DNA from: Apostichopus leukothele
Taxonomy: Eukaryota > Echinodermata > Holothuroidea > Aspidochirotida > Stichopodidae
Length of the DNA: 50,118 bases
NCBI GenBank assembly: GCA_010014835.2
Contig: JAAAKB020000009.1
Location: forward strand, 1,229,518-1,279,635
Direction: 5' to 3'
Shown here: positions 12,552 through 35,551 of the stretch, piece by piece
Position numbering within the stretch: the stretch's first letter is position 1
How the letters are laid out: every line of letters begins with the position of its first letter
Position numbers and translations under genes: made by a program
Notes under the pieces: model-generated
Databases searched by the model: none
Seen by the model: the letters and a program-made list of their open reading frames with translations, nothing else
What the model was told of the DNA's origin: nothing

Positions 12552-12665
12552 GATCTTAACTTCCAAGTTCCCTACGCTAGAAAGAATTTATATGAATATT
12601 CCTTCTTCCCCCGCACCTTAAAAGATTGGAATGCTTGGCCATCAGACATTGTGCATGCAACTTAG
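12552..12665 (+). mobile_element. LINE remnant: C-terminal end of a reverse-transcriptase ORF2 (CR1/Jockey-like)
   Basis: The + frame reads DLNFQVPYARKNLYEYSFFP then RTLKDWNAWPSDIVHAT-stop. The block Y-x-x-S-F-F-P-R-T-x-x-D-W-N-x-x-P is the well-known end of ORF2 in many non-LTR retrotransposons and their relatives. The frame stays open a few codons further upstream, but no RT domain motif is visible nearby, so this is a short 5'-truncated fragment. Clade assignment beyond CR1/Jockey-like is not possible from 37 residues. Confidence 0.75.
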
Positions 12666-12842
12666 CCTAGGAGTAGGAGAAGGCCTAAACTCCTTGGCCT
12701 AAGTTAAGACTTACAACTTGTAAATTTAGTTGGCTTCTCCTTAGTTATCATAGCCTAGCCTACAGTAAGCCTTAGTTAGGCCTAGGGGCCTATGCCTAGT
12801 GCCCAATAGTCAATCCAATGAAATGTGGTACTTATACCTTAC

Positions 12843-12983
12843 CGAAGTTCTTCCAGAAGAGTTGAGCTTTCAATTTCAGAATGTTTTCATCAAAATGGTT
12901 ATACAAGAGGTCACATCGGTCCCTTGCATTACAAGTATTATTCATAAAATGAATGAAAAACTTGAAGTCAGCGCGCATTTGTA
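12843..12983 (-). CDS. Candidate exon A of an unrecognised - strand gene
   Basis: On the - strand a 141-nt exon with acceptor TTTCTGGTCAG|TA and an excellent donor TTCG|GTAAGG. It is open as 2 nt + 46 codons + 1 nt and includes MRADFKFFIHFMNNTCNARD then RCDLLYNHFDENILKLKAQL and FWKNF. The residue mix (Asp, Asn, Lys, Leu, aromatic) looks like a folded helical protein. The first Met could be the start codon, since the upstream exon at 13.1 kb does not continue this frame. The leftover G joins in phase to the candidate exon at 10695-10912 (..FWKNF-E-TNVLL..). Family not recognised. Confidence 0.5.
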
Positions 12984-13075
12984 CTGACCAGAAATTCGGT
13001 CCAAAGAAATGTTAAGATGATTTGCCAATCGCGCAACAACGTATCAACAACATATCCAACCACAGAAATTTATAC

Positions 13076-13160
13076 CTAGAAGCCATGTCGCATTGCTGAC
13101 AACAATACGCTTTGCAGCGATTTGAATGTCACTTGCGCCATCTTAATGCACCCACAGAAA
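13076..13160 (-). promoter_or_regulatory. Promoter-like start of a - strand transcript, YY1/TISU-type ATG
   Basis: A local cluster of CpG (GCGCGAG, AAGATGGCGC, TCGCTG, GCGTATT, GCGACATGG) in AT-rich DNA. AAGATGGCGC (13144 down to 13135) fits the YY1 core and resembles the TISU initiation element of short-leader housekeeping genes. From this ATG a 21-codon frame (MAQVTFKSLQSVLLSAMRHG F) closes at TAG directly before a donor TCTAG|GTATAA. It could be a short upstream ORF in a 5' UTR exon of the gene with exon A at 12843-12983. Confidence 0.4.
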
Positions 13161-15059
13161 TGACTCGCGCAAAGGGTGCCTACGTTATAGAGATTTTTTA
13201 AATATCTTTCATTATCACATTTAAAACACTTGTTGTACCAGATTTGCTCGAATTCTATGGAAAAAAAGGTATACTAGTTGAAATGAATTACAACTCACAG
13301 GTATTTAGCCACTGCTTACACAGTTGTTCTTAAGGTTCTTACGTAAGGCCCTAATCTAGATATAAAGGGCACAAAGCCAAGCTTCCTATATTGTTCACAA
13401 TGTAACCTTCGATTAGACCGAACCGTAGGGTAGACAGCTCTGCAGAAAAGATTGGGCCCTGGTGAGCAAGTACTCCGAGTTTGGAGGAACACCAACAATT
13501 TATGGAGGGTCACCAATAATTAAAGGAGGGGCACAGTACTAATGTATTACCTGTTACTGTGTTGATGGTGGGGACACATTAAGGGGGTGGGGTGGGAGAA
13601 CGCTAGTCCGAAAGTGGAGGGGTGTGCCCCCTGGGCCCCAACCTGCATGGCTACCGGACTGCTGGGGAGCGGTTAATATTCAAATGGAGCCATATAGCCA
13701 CCTTACTTTGAGACAAATGCTAAGGAAATGATAAAGATTGATATACACTGTAAAGCCATGTTGAGGTCAAAAATTTTCTTCAACATTTTATTGGAAACTT
13801 AAGCCTGTTGTTACGTCCCAGCAGTACAGATCGAGCAGCATCAAACTGTTTCGTGGAACTAAGTTTATTTTGTTAAACATGTTAAAGATTCCTTTTCGCT
13901 TTCCGCTTATATATATACCCTTACTAGTGGCTCACAATTCTGTGTATCTATTTTATTTTAAGTACTTCTTACAATTTGGAATATTAATTGGGCACTTTTT
14001 GCCTAATAACTTACGTTATCGGTGTGCCCCCGTGATCGGGGTACCCCGTTAAAAGAATAGTCCCGGTCAAATTTCTCTTTGACATGTTAAAGAGGAACAC
14101 AATCTAAGCATTCTGGTGAAATTTGTATTCAATTCCTATGAACCGTTTTTGAGATATTGACAGTTGAAGTTGCCACCTTTCGTACCAAAATTGAACTTGG
14201 AGCAAACAGCTGTGACGTCATTGTTGCACACCGATAAAAATGTTTTGTTTTCCTTTAAAATTTACGTCTAATTTTATACTCCACAATTGGATGCATGCAT
14301 AATGTGATAGTACCGGTAGTATTGGTGTTTTTATAAACTTCACATCTCATTTAGACAAACTATTAACCCTATCCAATCCAAGGTCAAATCAATAGACTGA
14401 CAAATATAGAAGAAAAAAAAACATTATTTGTCAGTGTGCAACTATTACATCACACCTGTTTGCTTCAAGTTCATTTTTAGTAGAATATCAGATAATAACT
14501 GCAAGCCCAAGACGACATCAGGCGCAGATCCACGGCCGTGTGGGGACAGCACTGATCCCCTGTTCAACCTCACGCAAAAAAAATATTTATTTGTACAACC
14601 TTGCACTATAAAAAATATCTCAGGAGGCACCTTTTGACGTCTAAACTTTCAATTGTTTCTGATGGAGGATCCCCAAACCCTAAGTACTTTCTTCTCCATA
14701 GGAATTCTAAGTTTGTAATACTACGAAGGTCTTAACTTGATGGGACATTGGAAGCTCTAGTTTTTTTGGGTTTCAACTGAAGTCAAGACTATTCATTTAT
14801 CATCTCGAGTTTCTTTCCCCCTTTTTTTCCCCTCAAAATTTCAACTATTTCCTCCAAATCTTTACTTTCTTTCGACTGTTTATACCGTTGTATGCTTTAC
14901 TTTACTTTAATTACGTAGCCTACCATATTTATTTTGACTTACTTCGATATAAAAAGTCCAATTTATACTTCAACTTTGTTCATTTGTTGCATCATTGCTC
15001 AGTCTGGATTTCCATATAAAATACTTCGGATCTTGTATCTCCAAATCTGAACGATTCGA

Positions 15060-15088
15060 CCTAAGTTCGGCTACTAGCCGAACTTAGG
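15060..15088. repeat. Perfect 29-bp palindrome, 14-bp arms with 1-bp centre
   Basis: CCTAAGTTCGGCTA at 15060-15073, C at 15074, TAGCCGAACTTAGG at 15075-15088. No mismatch. Confidence 0.97.
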
Positions 15089-16447
15089 CTAGGTTCCTAA
15101 GGAACAGTTACTTTCTTTCATTAACCGACCAACCAACATAAACATCCTGATGTTGCCACCATGACCCATTCGCATATCGCCTTCAATGTCATATGGCCCT
15201 CTCACCCTTCACCGACAACGCGTTATACTCATCGTACTGTTACATAGCGAGGCCCTTCCCATGCTACGATACGAATGAAACCAGCGTAATAAAGGTTGTT
15301 AATAGTTTATAGTAACAAACCTCAAAAGTAATTCTTTGGTTTGGACCTAGGTCATTATTTATGCTAGACAATTGAATAATGGTTCACTCTTTATCAAACT
15401 TCAACAGTCATTTTACTACCAACTCTCGAAGTGTCTTTCTCACTCATAATAAAATTAAGACCTTGAGCAATTTTTTAACATGCTAAATTTGTGGCCAACA
15501 CGATGGTGACCTCTCAACTGTACAAACACCCTTCTTGCAAACTTCGCACAACGTATAGTTCCATATAGGTCGACGTTTTCTGTTAGTGACCATCGCCTTA
15601 TTTGACGTTTTTGGTGAAACATTTACCCTTTTAGCCATTTTTCGAACGGGGACCATTTACCCTGTTATCATTGCGGACCAAATTTTCAAGGATATTAGTC
15701 CGTCCGGACATTGGACCATAGCAGATATGGTCCTGTTGGACACTTTTTACAAAATACAAAATATGCTGCTACCGCAGCCGTCACCAACACTTCAATATAC
15801 GTTCTGCAATTCAGTATAGCACCATTTATTTCGGAACTGCCACCCCAATCTCTCACTCTCTCTATCCATCAGTAGGATATTACATAGACGTTGAACTTGA
15901 GGCTTTTGTGGGAGTGAAGAGGCTGAAGAAAATTAAAACAGCGAGACCTATTCTACATTTGCCAATCCTAAAATACATTTTTTAGCATGCAGTTTACCAC
16001 CATTTCTCCACCATCGAAAACTGTTTCGTTGTAGTTGATTAACTTGATCTTCAGATCACGGTTACGTTTCAAGAATATTTAAATTTAGAACAGTAACCGA
16101 CATTATCAAACCTCGGTATAGCTCAAATTATGTGCAGTTACGCAGAGTGTTAAAAAGAGGGTAACGAATTGTCAATCTTAACATCATCCTCGTTACGTCC
16201 AACACTGTGTTAGACCCATAGAAATTGAACTAGGAAGAATGCTGACACAGTGTATCGCCTAGTCTTGTTAAGACCCTAGTATGAATAGCCTATTGTACCT
16301 TTCTTTTTCACAAAGTTTTTTTCCCGTTTATATTTTTTGCCAAGAGAACGCCCGGCAACTCTTTCGATTGTAACGGACAGATCCTCGGGCATGTAAAAAG
16401 CAGTAGGCAAGCACATTCGAGATAGGCATAAACGGAATCTGACGCAT

Positions 16448-16547
16448 NNNNNNNNNNNNNNNNNNNNNNNNNNNNNNNNNNNNNNNNNNNNNNNNNNNNN
16501 NNNNNNNNNNNNNNNNNNNNNNNNNNNNNNNNNNNNNNNNNNNNNNN
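16448..16547. other. Assembly gap, 100 N
   Basis: Exactly 100 N about 2 kb above the first recognised PTEN exon. The PTEN promoter or non-coding first exon could lie here. Frames drawn through the N run have no meaning. Confidence 0.99.
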
Positions 16548-17794
16548 GTAGGGGTAAGGCACAACTCTGAAGCCAGTGGGACATGAATGTAACACTGATT
16601 TGTTTTGCTGAATTGATTGCGTCGTGGACAACCGAGCATACCTTGCATGGGAGAAATCAATGAGCTTCACCAAGTATATTCATATTAAGCAACTTCAGTT
16701 TCAAAAGCTAGCATTACAGCCACTCCATGAATGAGCTGTGAATTGGAATGTCATACTGCATGCCATTTACACACTGTATATGCATGAAAACACCCTGATT
16801 GAAGTACAGTAGTGGTGAGAAAAAATGCTCACTTTGATCAAACTAGTGTAGCAACATGGAAATTAAAAGTGAACATATTGAAAGACGGATTTGGCGTAGT
16901 AGTTTCCCCAAAAAGTAAAAAACATTACAAAACTACGCATTCACAGGAACTTATTCATTTTGCTTTGAGCTAGATCATAATGACTGCTGTTGTACGTGTC
17001 GGTATCATTATATGTACTTCATGACGAAAATGTGACAAAATGTTCTAACATAATTTGTGCATACACAATCGGCTGACCACAGTCTCCATTCAGTAGAAGT
17101 AGTTTGTTAACAGTGATTGAAACTAGAGCTGCAAACAGCTTTGTATACAATGAGTACAGTGTATCTAAGATATTTTTCAGTCGGTTTGTTGTGGATAAAC
17201 CAAAACCGTGCAAGTGGGTACTATAGTCTTCAAACAGCTTAGTACAGTAGCTTGACTACTTTATTGGACAAGCCTTTCATCAATTGATGATTGTTATCAT
17301 GCTTATGAATGTGCAAAAGTGATACCAAATGTTACAGCAAGCCTTCTTTGTCATGTTTGTCTGGCATTCTTTGCACTTTGAACAACCTGAAATGTTACTT
17401 TGGCTGTCTGATACAAAATAAGTAAGGGAAAGAAGCTCAAAAGAACTAGTAAAATGTAATGATCTGTTTGATAATGTATAGTGTTTTAACTAAATGTCAC
17501 ACAGGACAAGTAAATAGTTGTCATTTGCAATTAACAACTCAAAAGGAAAGTGATTGCTTCCACATACAGTGCATGCATCCCTAAGGATGAATACTTTACA
17601 CTCATAGGCTGAATGATCTAGTTCCTACAGATGTATTCTGTCTAAATAGGTAAAGCATGTTGGTAATATGTTACATCAATCACATACAAAGCAGAAACAA
17701 GCAAGCCATACATCTTAGAGGTCACGACTGGCTGTAAAAGTAGGGTGGCCAAAATCTGAACAAGTTTGTCCATCTTGTCCCCGTAGAGATAATA

Positions 17795-17880
17795 GAGTAC
17801 TTACTCAAGTCCACGACTCAACTAGAGTCAGGAACATCACTGGTAATTATACGAGTCACTCAACGCTCATCCTTAAATGA
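17795..17880 (-). repeat. GAGTC-rich interspersed repeat, reverse copy
   Basis: GAGTACTTACTCAAGTCCAC, ACTCAACTAGAGTCAGGAAC, ATCACTGGTAATTATACGAG then TCACTCAACGC. It is the inverted relative of 37108-37240. Confidence 0.65.
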
Positions 17881-18546
17881 AGCTACTCATAGCAACTCTG
17901 TGTAACATTATTATTTGATAAATGAACCAAATATCTGCAGAAATATAGTACATCTATGAGTTGTTGTTGCAACATTATCAGAGGTTGAGGCAACATTGAT
18001 TAACTGTTACTGCTGCACAAACTTTGAGCACTAAATGTGTCTCTGAACTAAGGAGTGTCCACTAACCAACTAAGCTTTCTTTCAGTCTTTGACTATATCA
18101 GTAATGTTACTGTAGTACTCTTCCAAATCTGATAATTAGGAATTGTGTGATATCATCCCCTCCCTCCAGTATTCCCTGATTCTTTTCCCAGTACAGAAAT
18201 AGGCTGCATAACCAGATACTTGTGAACATTGCAGTGGATTTTTACCCACATTCATTTGTTCCAATTTAGCAATAGAGTAATTTGCTCTTGTTACAGTTTA
18301 ATATGACTGTTAATTTACAGATAATTTTGTGTCAAAATATTTTGTACCTTGTGGAATCAGTACTCTGCCAATAAGACCTTGTTATTTGAAAGTGTTAATT
18401 TTTATTTTTTTATTTTCAGAAAAAGTTTCCAGAAGTTTTTCATCACAAAACAACTTTTCTGGGAGGATAGACCAACCAGGAGTGTTGCACCTCCTGTTTC
18501 CATGATAACCATCAAATGATTTTCAGTATATGATAATTAAAAGAAA

Positions 18547-29851
<11,305 letters not shown>

Positions 29852-30727
29852 CCACTTACAGAGGGCTGAGGACATTGGTACATGTATTCAGAATTACCAT
29901 GATCTACTGGAGTGGTCAGTCTTGTAGTCCTTGAAGGTTGGTTTAATGCACTATACTCAGTGATGCAACAAAGAGGAATGGATCGACAGAAGAGCCTTTC
30001 AAGGGGAAGATGACTATGATGGTTGTTCAGATGCTGATGGTATGCATCATGGAAAGATTGATAGGAAGGAGTATTGCTTTACGCTTGAAGAATCGCTTTC
30101 AATTCAAGTAATTACAAGAGGTTGAGGATACTATGTGATACTGCCATAGGTTCTAATTAAGTAATTTTACATGCATCATACTGCTAGTATCATTGTTCAA
30201 GGTCTGGGACTTGAAGTCATCATTCCATATCAGGCTGTGCTGTGGCTCGAATCCTGAATGATTCTAAGGCTTGAAATCACAGCATGCAGCCAATGCACTT
30301 CGGTAAGGATGAAGTTAACCTTCCGGTGAAGCCACATATCATGGGGCTTATAGGCCTTTCTAGCAGGCCATGGTTACATGCAGATTGAAACACCAAACAA
30401 TTTTAATAGTAGTGGCTGAAGAAAAGTCACAACTATTACAGTTTCACCTTATATTATGGAAGGGGTTTTGATATTTCAGATGCAGATGACAAAAGAGGTA
30501 AATTTGTGCTCATTCTGTGGAATCACTGTCATGATATTAGTATTTCATTACCTTGAAATCATGAAAAACCTCATTGGAAAATAACTAGAGGATTAAACTT
30601 GAAACAGGGATTACATTTGTGGGATGTGCCTCCATGGTCAAGGCCTTAGTAAGTTTGTTGTTCTCAGTGGTACTTTCCATTTCCTCTCTTATCTCTACAT
30701 GGTGTATCTCAATCTTCACACACCTTG
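29852..30727 (+). other. Probable PTEN 3' UTR and downstream
   Basis: No gene is recognised. The sequence follows the PTEN stop directly, and no splice acceptor clearly ends it. No AATAAA occurs before about 31022, where hexamers lie inside a minisatellite; another is at 31245-31250. The transcript end is therefore unknown. An open stretch at 29964-30125 is described in the findings. Confidence 0.45.
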
Positions 30728-30935
30728 CATTATCTGGTTTATACTGGTTTATCTGGATATACATGGTGTAGCTTGTATGTCAGCCACCTTGCATTATCTG
30801 GTTTATACTGGTTAATCTGGATATACATGGTGTAGCTTGTATGTCAGCCACCTTGCATTATCTGGTTTATACTGGTTTATCTGGATATACATGGTGTAGC
30901 TTGTATGTCAGCCACCTTGCATTTGTCTGGTCTCT
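30728..30935. repeat. Minisatellite, 64-bp unit x 3 plus partial
   Basis: Units begin at 30728, 30792 and 30856, with a partial at 30920. The core is CATTATCTGGTTTATACTGG then TTTATCTGGATATACATGGT and GTAGCTTGTATGTCAGCCAC. The units are nearly identical, so the array is young. Confidence 0.95.
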
Positions 30936-31215
30936 CTAAGATAACATGGTGTAGTTCATTGCCTGCCATTTTGAGATGAGTAACTTATAGCCTGTCACTT
31001 TGCACTTTCTGGTCCCTCAATAATAAACATGGTGTATCTTATAGCCTGTCACTTTGCACTTTCTGGTCCCTCAATAATAAACATGGTGTAACTTATAGCC
31101 TGTCACTTTGCACTTTCTGGTCCCTCAATGATAAACATGGTGCATCTTATAGCCTGCCACTTTACAGTGTCTGGTCTCTCTAAGATGAACATGTAGTATC
31201 TCATAGGTCAACCAC
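30936..31215. repeat. Minisatellite, 54-bp unit x about 5, related to the preceding array
   Basis: Clear units begin at 30990, 31044, 31098 and 31152: GCCTGTCACTTTGCACTTTC then TGGTCCCTCAATAATAAACA and TGGTGTATCTTATA. It shares ..TCTGG..ACATGGTGTA..GCC.. with the 64-bp array, so both likely grew from one ancestor unit. Some units contain AATAAA. Confidence 0.93.
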
Positions 31216-32245
31216 CTTGCTGTGATCATGGAGCTGGATCATACAATAAATAACATGTGTTGGTTTAAAATCACTTTCACTATATGCCAGTTGCTTCATA
31301 TTTGCAAGTTGCTTTGTGCAGTTTGGTTCTATTTGAAGGTTGTCTTATGCCTCACACACTTAACCTTACAAAGAACATTCACAAAACACTTTCATGCCAA
31401 CTTATGTCAAAGGTATTTGAAAGTGAATGAGAATGCAATGATCAGAATGAACAATGTTAAAAATGCTAACAAAGGAAAGTTGTAACCTATTCTATGCTAG
31501 CCATTTTTAGCTGTGGACACTTGATGCTGTTCTGCTATAGTTTGCATGCTCTGCTAATTGCAAATTTTCATTCAGGGGTGAATTCCTGCAAAGGTTATAT
31601 GACCATATATATCTAGTAGGCATTGGTTTGTAATATGATTCTGGTAGAGAGAAGGGTTGCTCATCTCAAGCTGGTGCTTGAGAAGTGTAGAGCTGTGTAA
31701 TATGTTACTACCTGATTCCACTTACATATATTCTGATAGGTGTAACATGTTTAATATCTTGAAAGTTTGGAGGAAAGGTGCAACATTTGGTACATATTGA
31801 GCATTTGTCATCAGGAAAGCTGGTATTTAAGCCCATTCATGCATTGTTGTGCTGAAGTCTTGAGTAAAATTAAGTGCAAGTACCTATGTGATTGTTGATA
31901 TATGTTTATCATCCAATGATTGACTATATAATACTGTATACAGTAGAGCATGTACCATCAGACCCTTGATAGCAGGTTTTGGTTTAGCAAATTGATTTCT
32001 GCTCTTTTAATGTGTAGTGTTGTAAGTAAATCTGGGTGTAACAATCATAAGTTGTAGTATTATGGTATTATGCCCACATGTTCTGAAAATATTCTGTAGG
32101 TTTAAGCCTACAGCAATGTTTTAAGCTCACAGTCAATGAAATGCAAGTCAGCATGTAAATGAAAAAGTTACATGGAATCATATATGCTACAGAGGTACAG
32201 TGATGGCTTACAATCAGGATGCAGAATTTGGTCATGCCTTTATAT

Positions 32246-32750
32246 GTTGATAGTTTACTGATGAGTGGTTGTAAGCAGCATGTGTGTAGGCAATGCTATG
32301 GTAGTATCATGATGGTTTACTGATGGGTGGTTGTAACCAGCATGTGTGTAGGCAATGCTATGGTAGTATCATGATGGTTTACTGATGGGTGGTTGTAAGC
32401 AGCTTGTGCGTAGGCAATGCTATGGTAGTATCATGATGGTTTACCGATGAGTGGTTGTTACCAGCATGTGTGTAGGCATGCTGCTATGGTAGTATTATGA
32501 TGGTTCATTGATGAGTGGTTGTAACCAGCATGTGTGTAGGCAATGCTATGGTAGTATCATGATGGTTTACTGATGAGTGGTTGTAAGCAGCTTGTGTGTA
32601 GGCAATGCTATGGTAGTATCATGATGGTTTACTGATGAGTGGTTGTAAGCAGCTTGTGTGTAGGCATGCTGCTATGGTAGTATCATGATGGTTCATTGAT
32701 GAGTGGTTGTAACCAGCATATGTGTAGGCAATGCTATGGTAGTAACGTGA
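32246..32750. repeat. Minisatellite, 62-bp unit x 8
   Basis: Eight copies of TGATGGTTTACTGATGAGTG then GTTGTAAGCAGCATGTGTGT and AGGCAATGCTATGGTAGTAT. Variants (AGC/ACC, GGCAATG/GGCATGCTG) alternate in a pattern that suggests duplication of two-unit blocks. Confidence 0.96.
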
Positions 32751-32914
32751 TAACTTACAGATGAAAGTTTGTTTTACTACAGATGTGGAAGCTTTGGTTA
32801 TGGAAACCATTGTCCCTTCAGATGAAAGGGTCTTACCTGAAAAGTTCAGAAGTAGCATTCAGGTTTTATTGGCATTATCCTACTAAATTATTGGTGTTGT
32901 GCTTCCCTTGTAGC

Positions 32915-33360
32915 AATAGATGGTACTATTTGTAGCAATTGAGAACTATTAAGTAACAATTGACAGTTAAGTGGTAATGGCTATTCAGTAGCAATGAGTA
33001 CTGATGGCTTGCAGCAGTGGACAGTGGTACTTGAACATTGTTGTTTAGAAGAATTGAACAGTGTTACAGATAGCTGTGGATATTGCTAAATCATAACATG
33101 GAGAGTATTATTTTGTAACGTTCAACAGCACCTTAAAAGTGTTTTGTAATAGCAAAGGGCAGTGCTGTTTAGCAGCAATGGTTAGTGTCACTTAATAATG
33201 GACAGTGTTATTAAGTAGCAATGGATAGTGTCATGAACTAATGATGAACAGTGTTATTTAGAAGCAATGGATAGTGTTATTTAATAGCAATGCACATTGC
33301 TGTTTAGTAGCAATGGTTAGTATCACTTAATAATGATAGACACTGCTGTTTTAACTACAG
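32915..33360. repeat. Degenerate minisatellite, about 32-bp unit
   Basis: Repeated TAGCAATGGWTAGTGTYAYT and TAATAATGGACAGTGTTATT motifs, much diverged. It directly follows the 62-bp array but has no obvious sequence link to it. Confidence 0.75.
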
Positions 33361-34489
33361 TAGTGGGTGTACTGCATCATCAACAAGGTAGTAGTCTGAT
33401 GCCTTGGTTACTTCACAGATTCAGTTGTTGTAACTCTGGTCTATTAAAAACAAATCTTGCAGATTGCTTCTACATAATTTAACAAAAAAAATTGTATTGT
33501 GATGTCATTCTCTTGTCAGTGTTGATTTGTCTACAATGTTAGTTAATTTACAAGAATATGTGTATTTATCCAAATTGTTGTGTGCTCCATTGAGTTACAT
33601 CAAAGTCGACAAAAGTTATAGCAGAAATGTAATTGGGGGAGTTGAGTGAAGATAATGTATGAACCACTTCTCACTATTGCCTCTGGCCCTCCTCCTCTAC
33701 CCCTGTGGCGATGTATTTGCAGAGTATTCATACTGTTTTATCTATAGTAATGGTAGCACATTGTATATACATCAAGTGATGGTTCACCAGCACAATAGTA
33801 ATTGTAGAAAAGTATTGATTGGATCAGTATTTAGTAGTATTTAAACCTATACAAGAAATTTTCTTATTTTGATATTAAGCTATTTTTGATACATCAGAAA
33901 CATTTTAACTTGTTCTTTCTGAGTATGTGAAAGCATAAAGGTCAAAGTACTTAGTGCATAAGTGTCGGCCATTGCAATACACTTTTGAAACTGACGGTAA
34001 GAGAGTTTAAAGACGGTGTGTAAATTCTGTTCTCTTGTACTGCAACTCAATACAACCATGTCAGGACATATGAGTGATAGGGCTGATGTAGACAGATCTA
34101 CTGGAAATGGTTCAAAAGTCTGGATTTTCTTTTTTTGGCAATGGCTGCCTGCATCACAGAATGCTAACACTCTCTCCTTAATGATAACCAATCAATTTCT
34201 TTTGTGTGTGAGCAAACAATTATATCTCTACTTGTCTTTGTGTGTAAGCAGGGTGCATTTAATTAGGATTGAACAGCTGTGTTTGACCATTTTTGAGATT
34301 TGCAACGCCAAGTGACAATGTCCTATAGTAAAACAGTTCCTTCTTTTTTGTCAGGTAATGTTTTATGGAAGTGAATGTGTCTAAGTTGAAGAGAATCTAT
34401 TTCATCATCTGATCATGCCAGCTTCTTAACAACCCATTTTTGGTTTCAATAATAATCGTAACCTTTACATTCATAATGGCGTATGTGTG
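33361..34489. other. Gene-less stretch between minisatellites
   Basis: AT-rich, opposing frames of about 100 codons at 33880-34315 overlap on both strands and have no splice support, so neither is called. Confidence 0.35.
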
Positions 34490-34920
34490 TGTGTGTGGGT
34501 TTGTGACGCTCAGCTTGTAAACACGATATCTGAAGAAGGGCAGGTCAGACCAATTTCATATTTGGTGTGTAGAAGTACCACATTGAGTACAAGAAGCTTA
34601 TTGTTTTTGTGGAGGTCAAAGGTCATTTGGGGTCACCAGGGATCAAAATTTTGAAAACTTTGTAAACACGGTATCTCAAGAATGTAAGCTTGGGCAGATC
34701 TCATAGTTGGTGTGTAGAAGTACCACAATGAGTTCAAGAAGCCTATTGTTTTTGGATGAGGTCAAATGTCATTTGGGGTCATCAGGGGTCAACTTGTGAA
34801 AACTATGTTTTACACAATATTTCAACAAGGACAGATGTCATATTCAGTATGTTGATGTATCTATCACATTTAGTACAAGAAGCCTGTTGTTGAGGTCAAT
34901 GGTCATTTCAGGACAGCCTG
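34490..34920 (+). repeat. AGGTCA-type repeat, three units of about 144 bp
   Basis: Units share TTGTAAACACGGTATCTCAA, GGTGTGTAGAAGTACCACA (34566 and 34710, 144 bp apart), TGAGTACAAGAAGC and AGGTCAAAGGTCATTTGGGG then TCACCAGGG. The first unit has a perfect DR1 (AGGTCA-A-AGGTCA, 34613-34625). A (GT)n run at about 34484-34497 flanks it. The family also occurs at 4.0-4.37 kb (- strand) and in PTEN intron 4. Confidence 0.9.
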
Positions 34921-35551
34921 TGTCATTTTGAATTTATTGTTTGTCACATCGCACTGGTTTTCACCGGATTACTAAGATCAAATATGTTGTACTATACACT
35001 ATACATTACGTCAGATTCATGAAGAAAACTGTTCATGTTACATCATCGAAACCACAATGCGTTTGTGCATTCTGGTTTGTGTTGTGACTTTTGCTGAACA
35101 AATTCAAGACATCATGTTTCAGGTGACAAACACTAAATTGACAGTTTGCTGTTATTTGATAACATCTCTCTGTGATTATAACATATTAAAAATGCACACT
35201 TTATGATTTTACCTCTAAGAGTACAGGGCCATATAAATGTTACTCTGGTGTATGGGCATTCATGTTTTTCAAGAATTGATCAAATTTTTAAAAATTTGGT
35301 TTAATAACCCCTATTCTGTATCTCCTTGGCTCATCTTCCTTGGTAGTCATATGACTGAAACCAATTTAGGCAAGCACTATGAAACTTTAATGTTCCAGCA
35401 CAGTGTCTGCTTAATTGTGTGTTCTGTGTATCAAAAGAGTTGTATTCATTTCAGATATTATCTGGTTACCTTTCCAAAGATTTTCCAAAGATGTCATGTG
35501 ATGTTGTAGAAGTCATGTGATGGAATGAATGGGCAACTTTTCTCCCAACAG

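Larger units (their letters stand above)
13161..18419. other. Gene-less stretch upstream of PTEN
   Basis: Contains a G-rich patch at 13573-13640, the palindrome at 15060, a gap at 16448 and the GAGTC repeat at 17795. A + frame at 15586-15819 repeats GGGACCATTTACCC-like words and lacks splice sites. No TATA box or CpG cluster that could be assigned to PTEN was found. Confidence 0.4.

Noticed and set aside
16276-16673. Three - strand frames of 102-121 codons
   Set aside because: About a third of each is unknown residues from the 100-N gap; the flanks show no coding character.
30478-30504. 18-nt microexon (ATTTCAG|ATGCAG...GAG|GTAAAT)
   Set aside because: Signals are present, but so short a segment occurs often by chance and no flanking exons require it.
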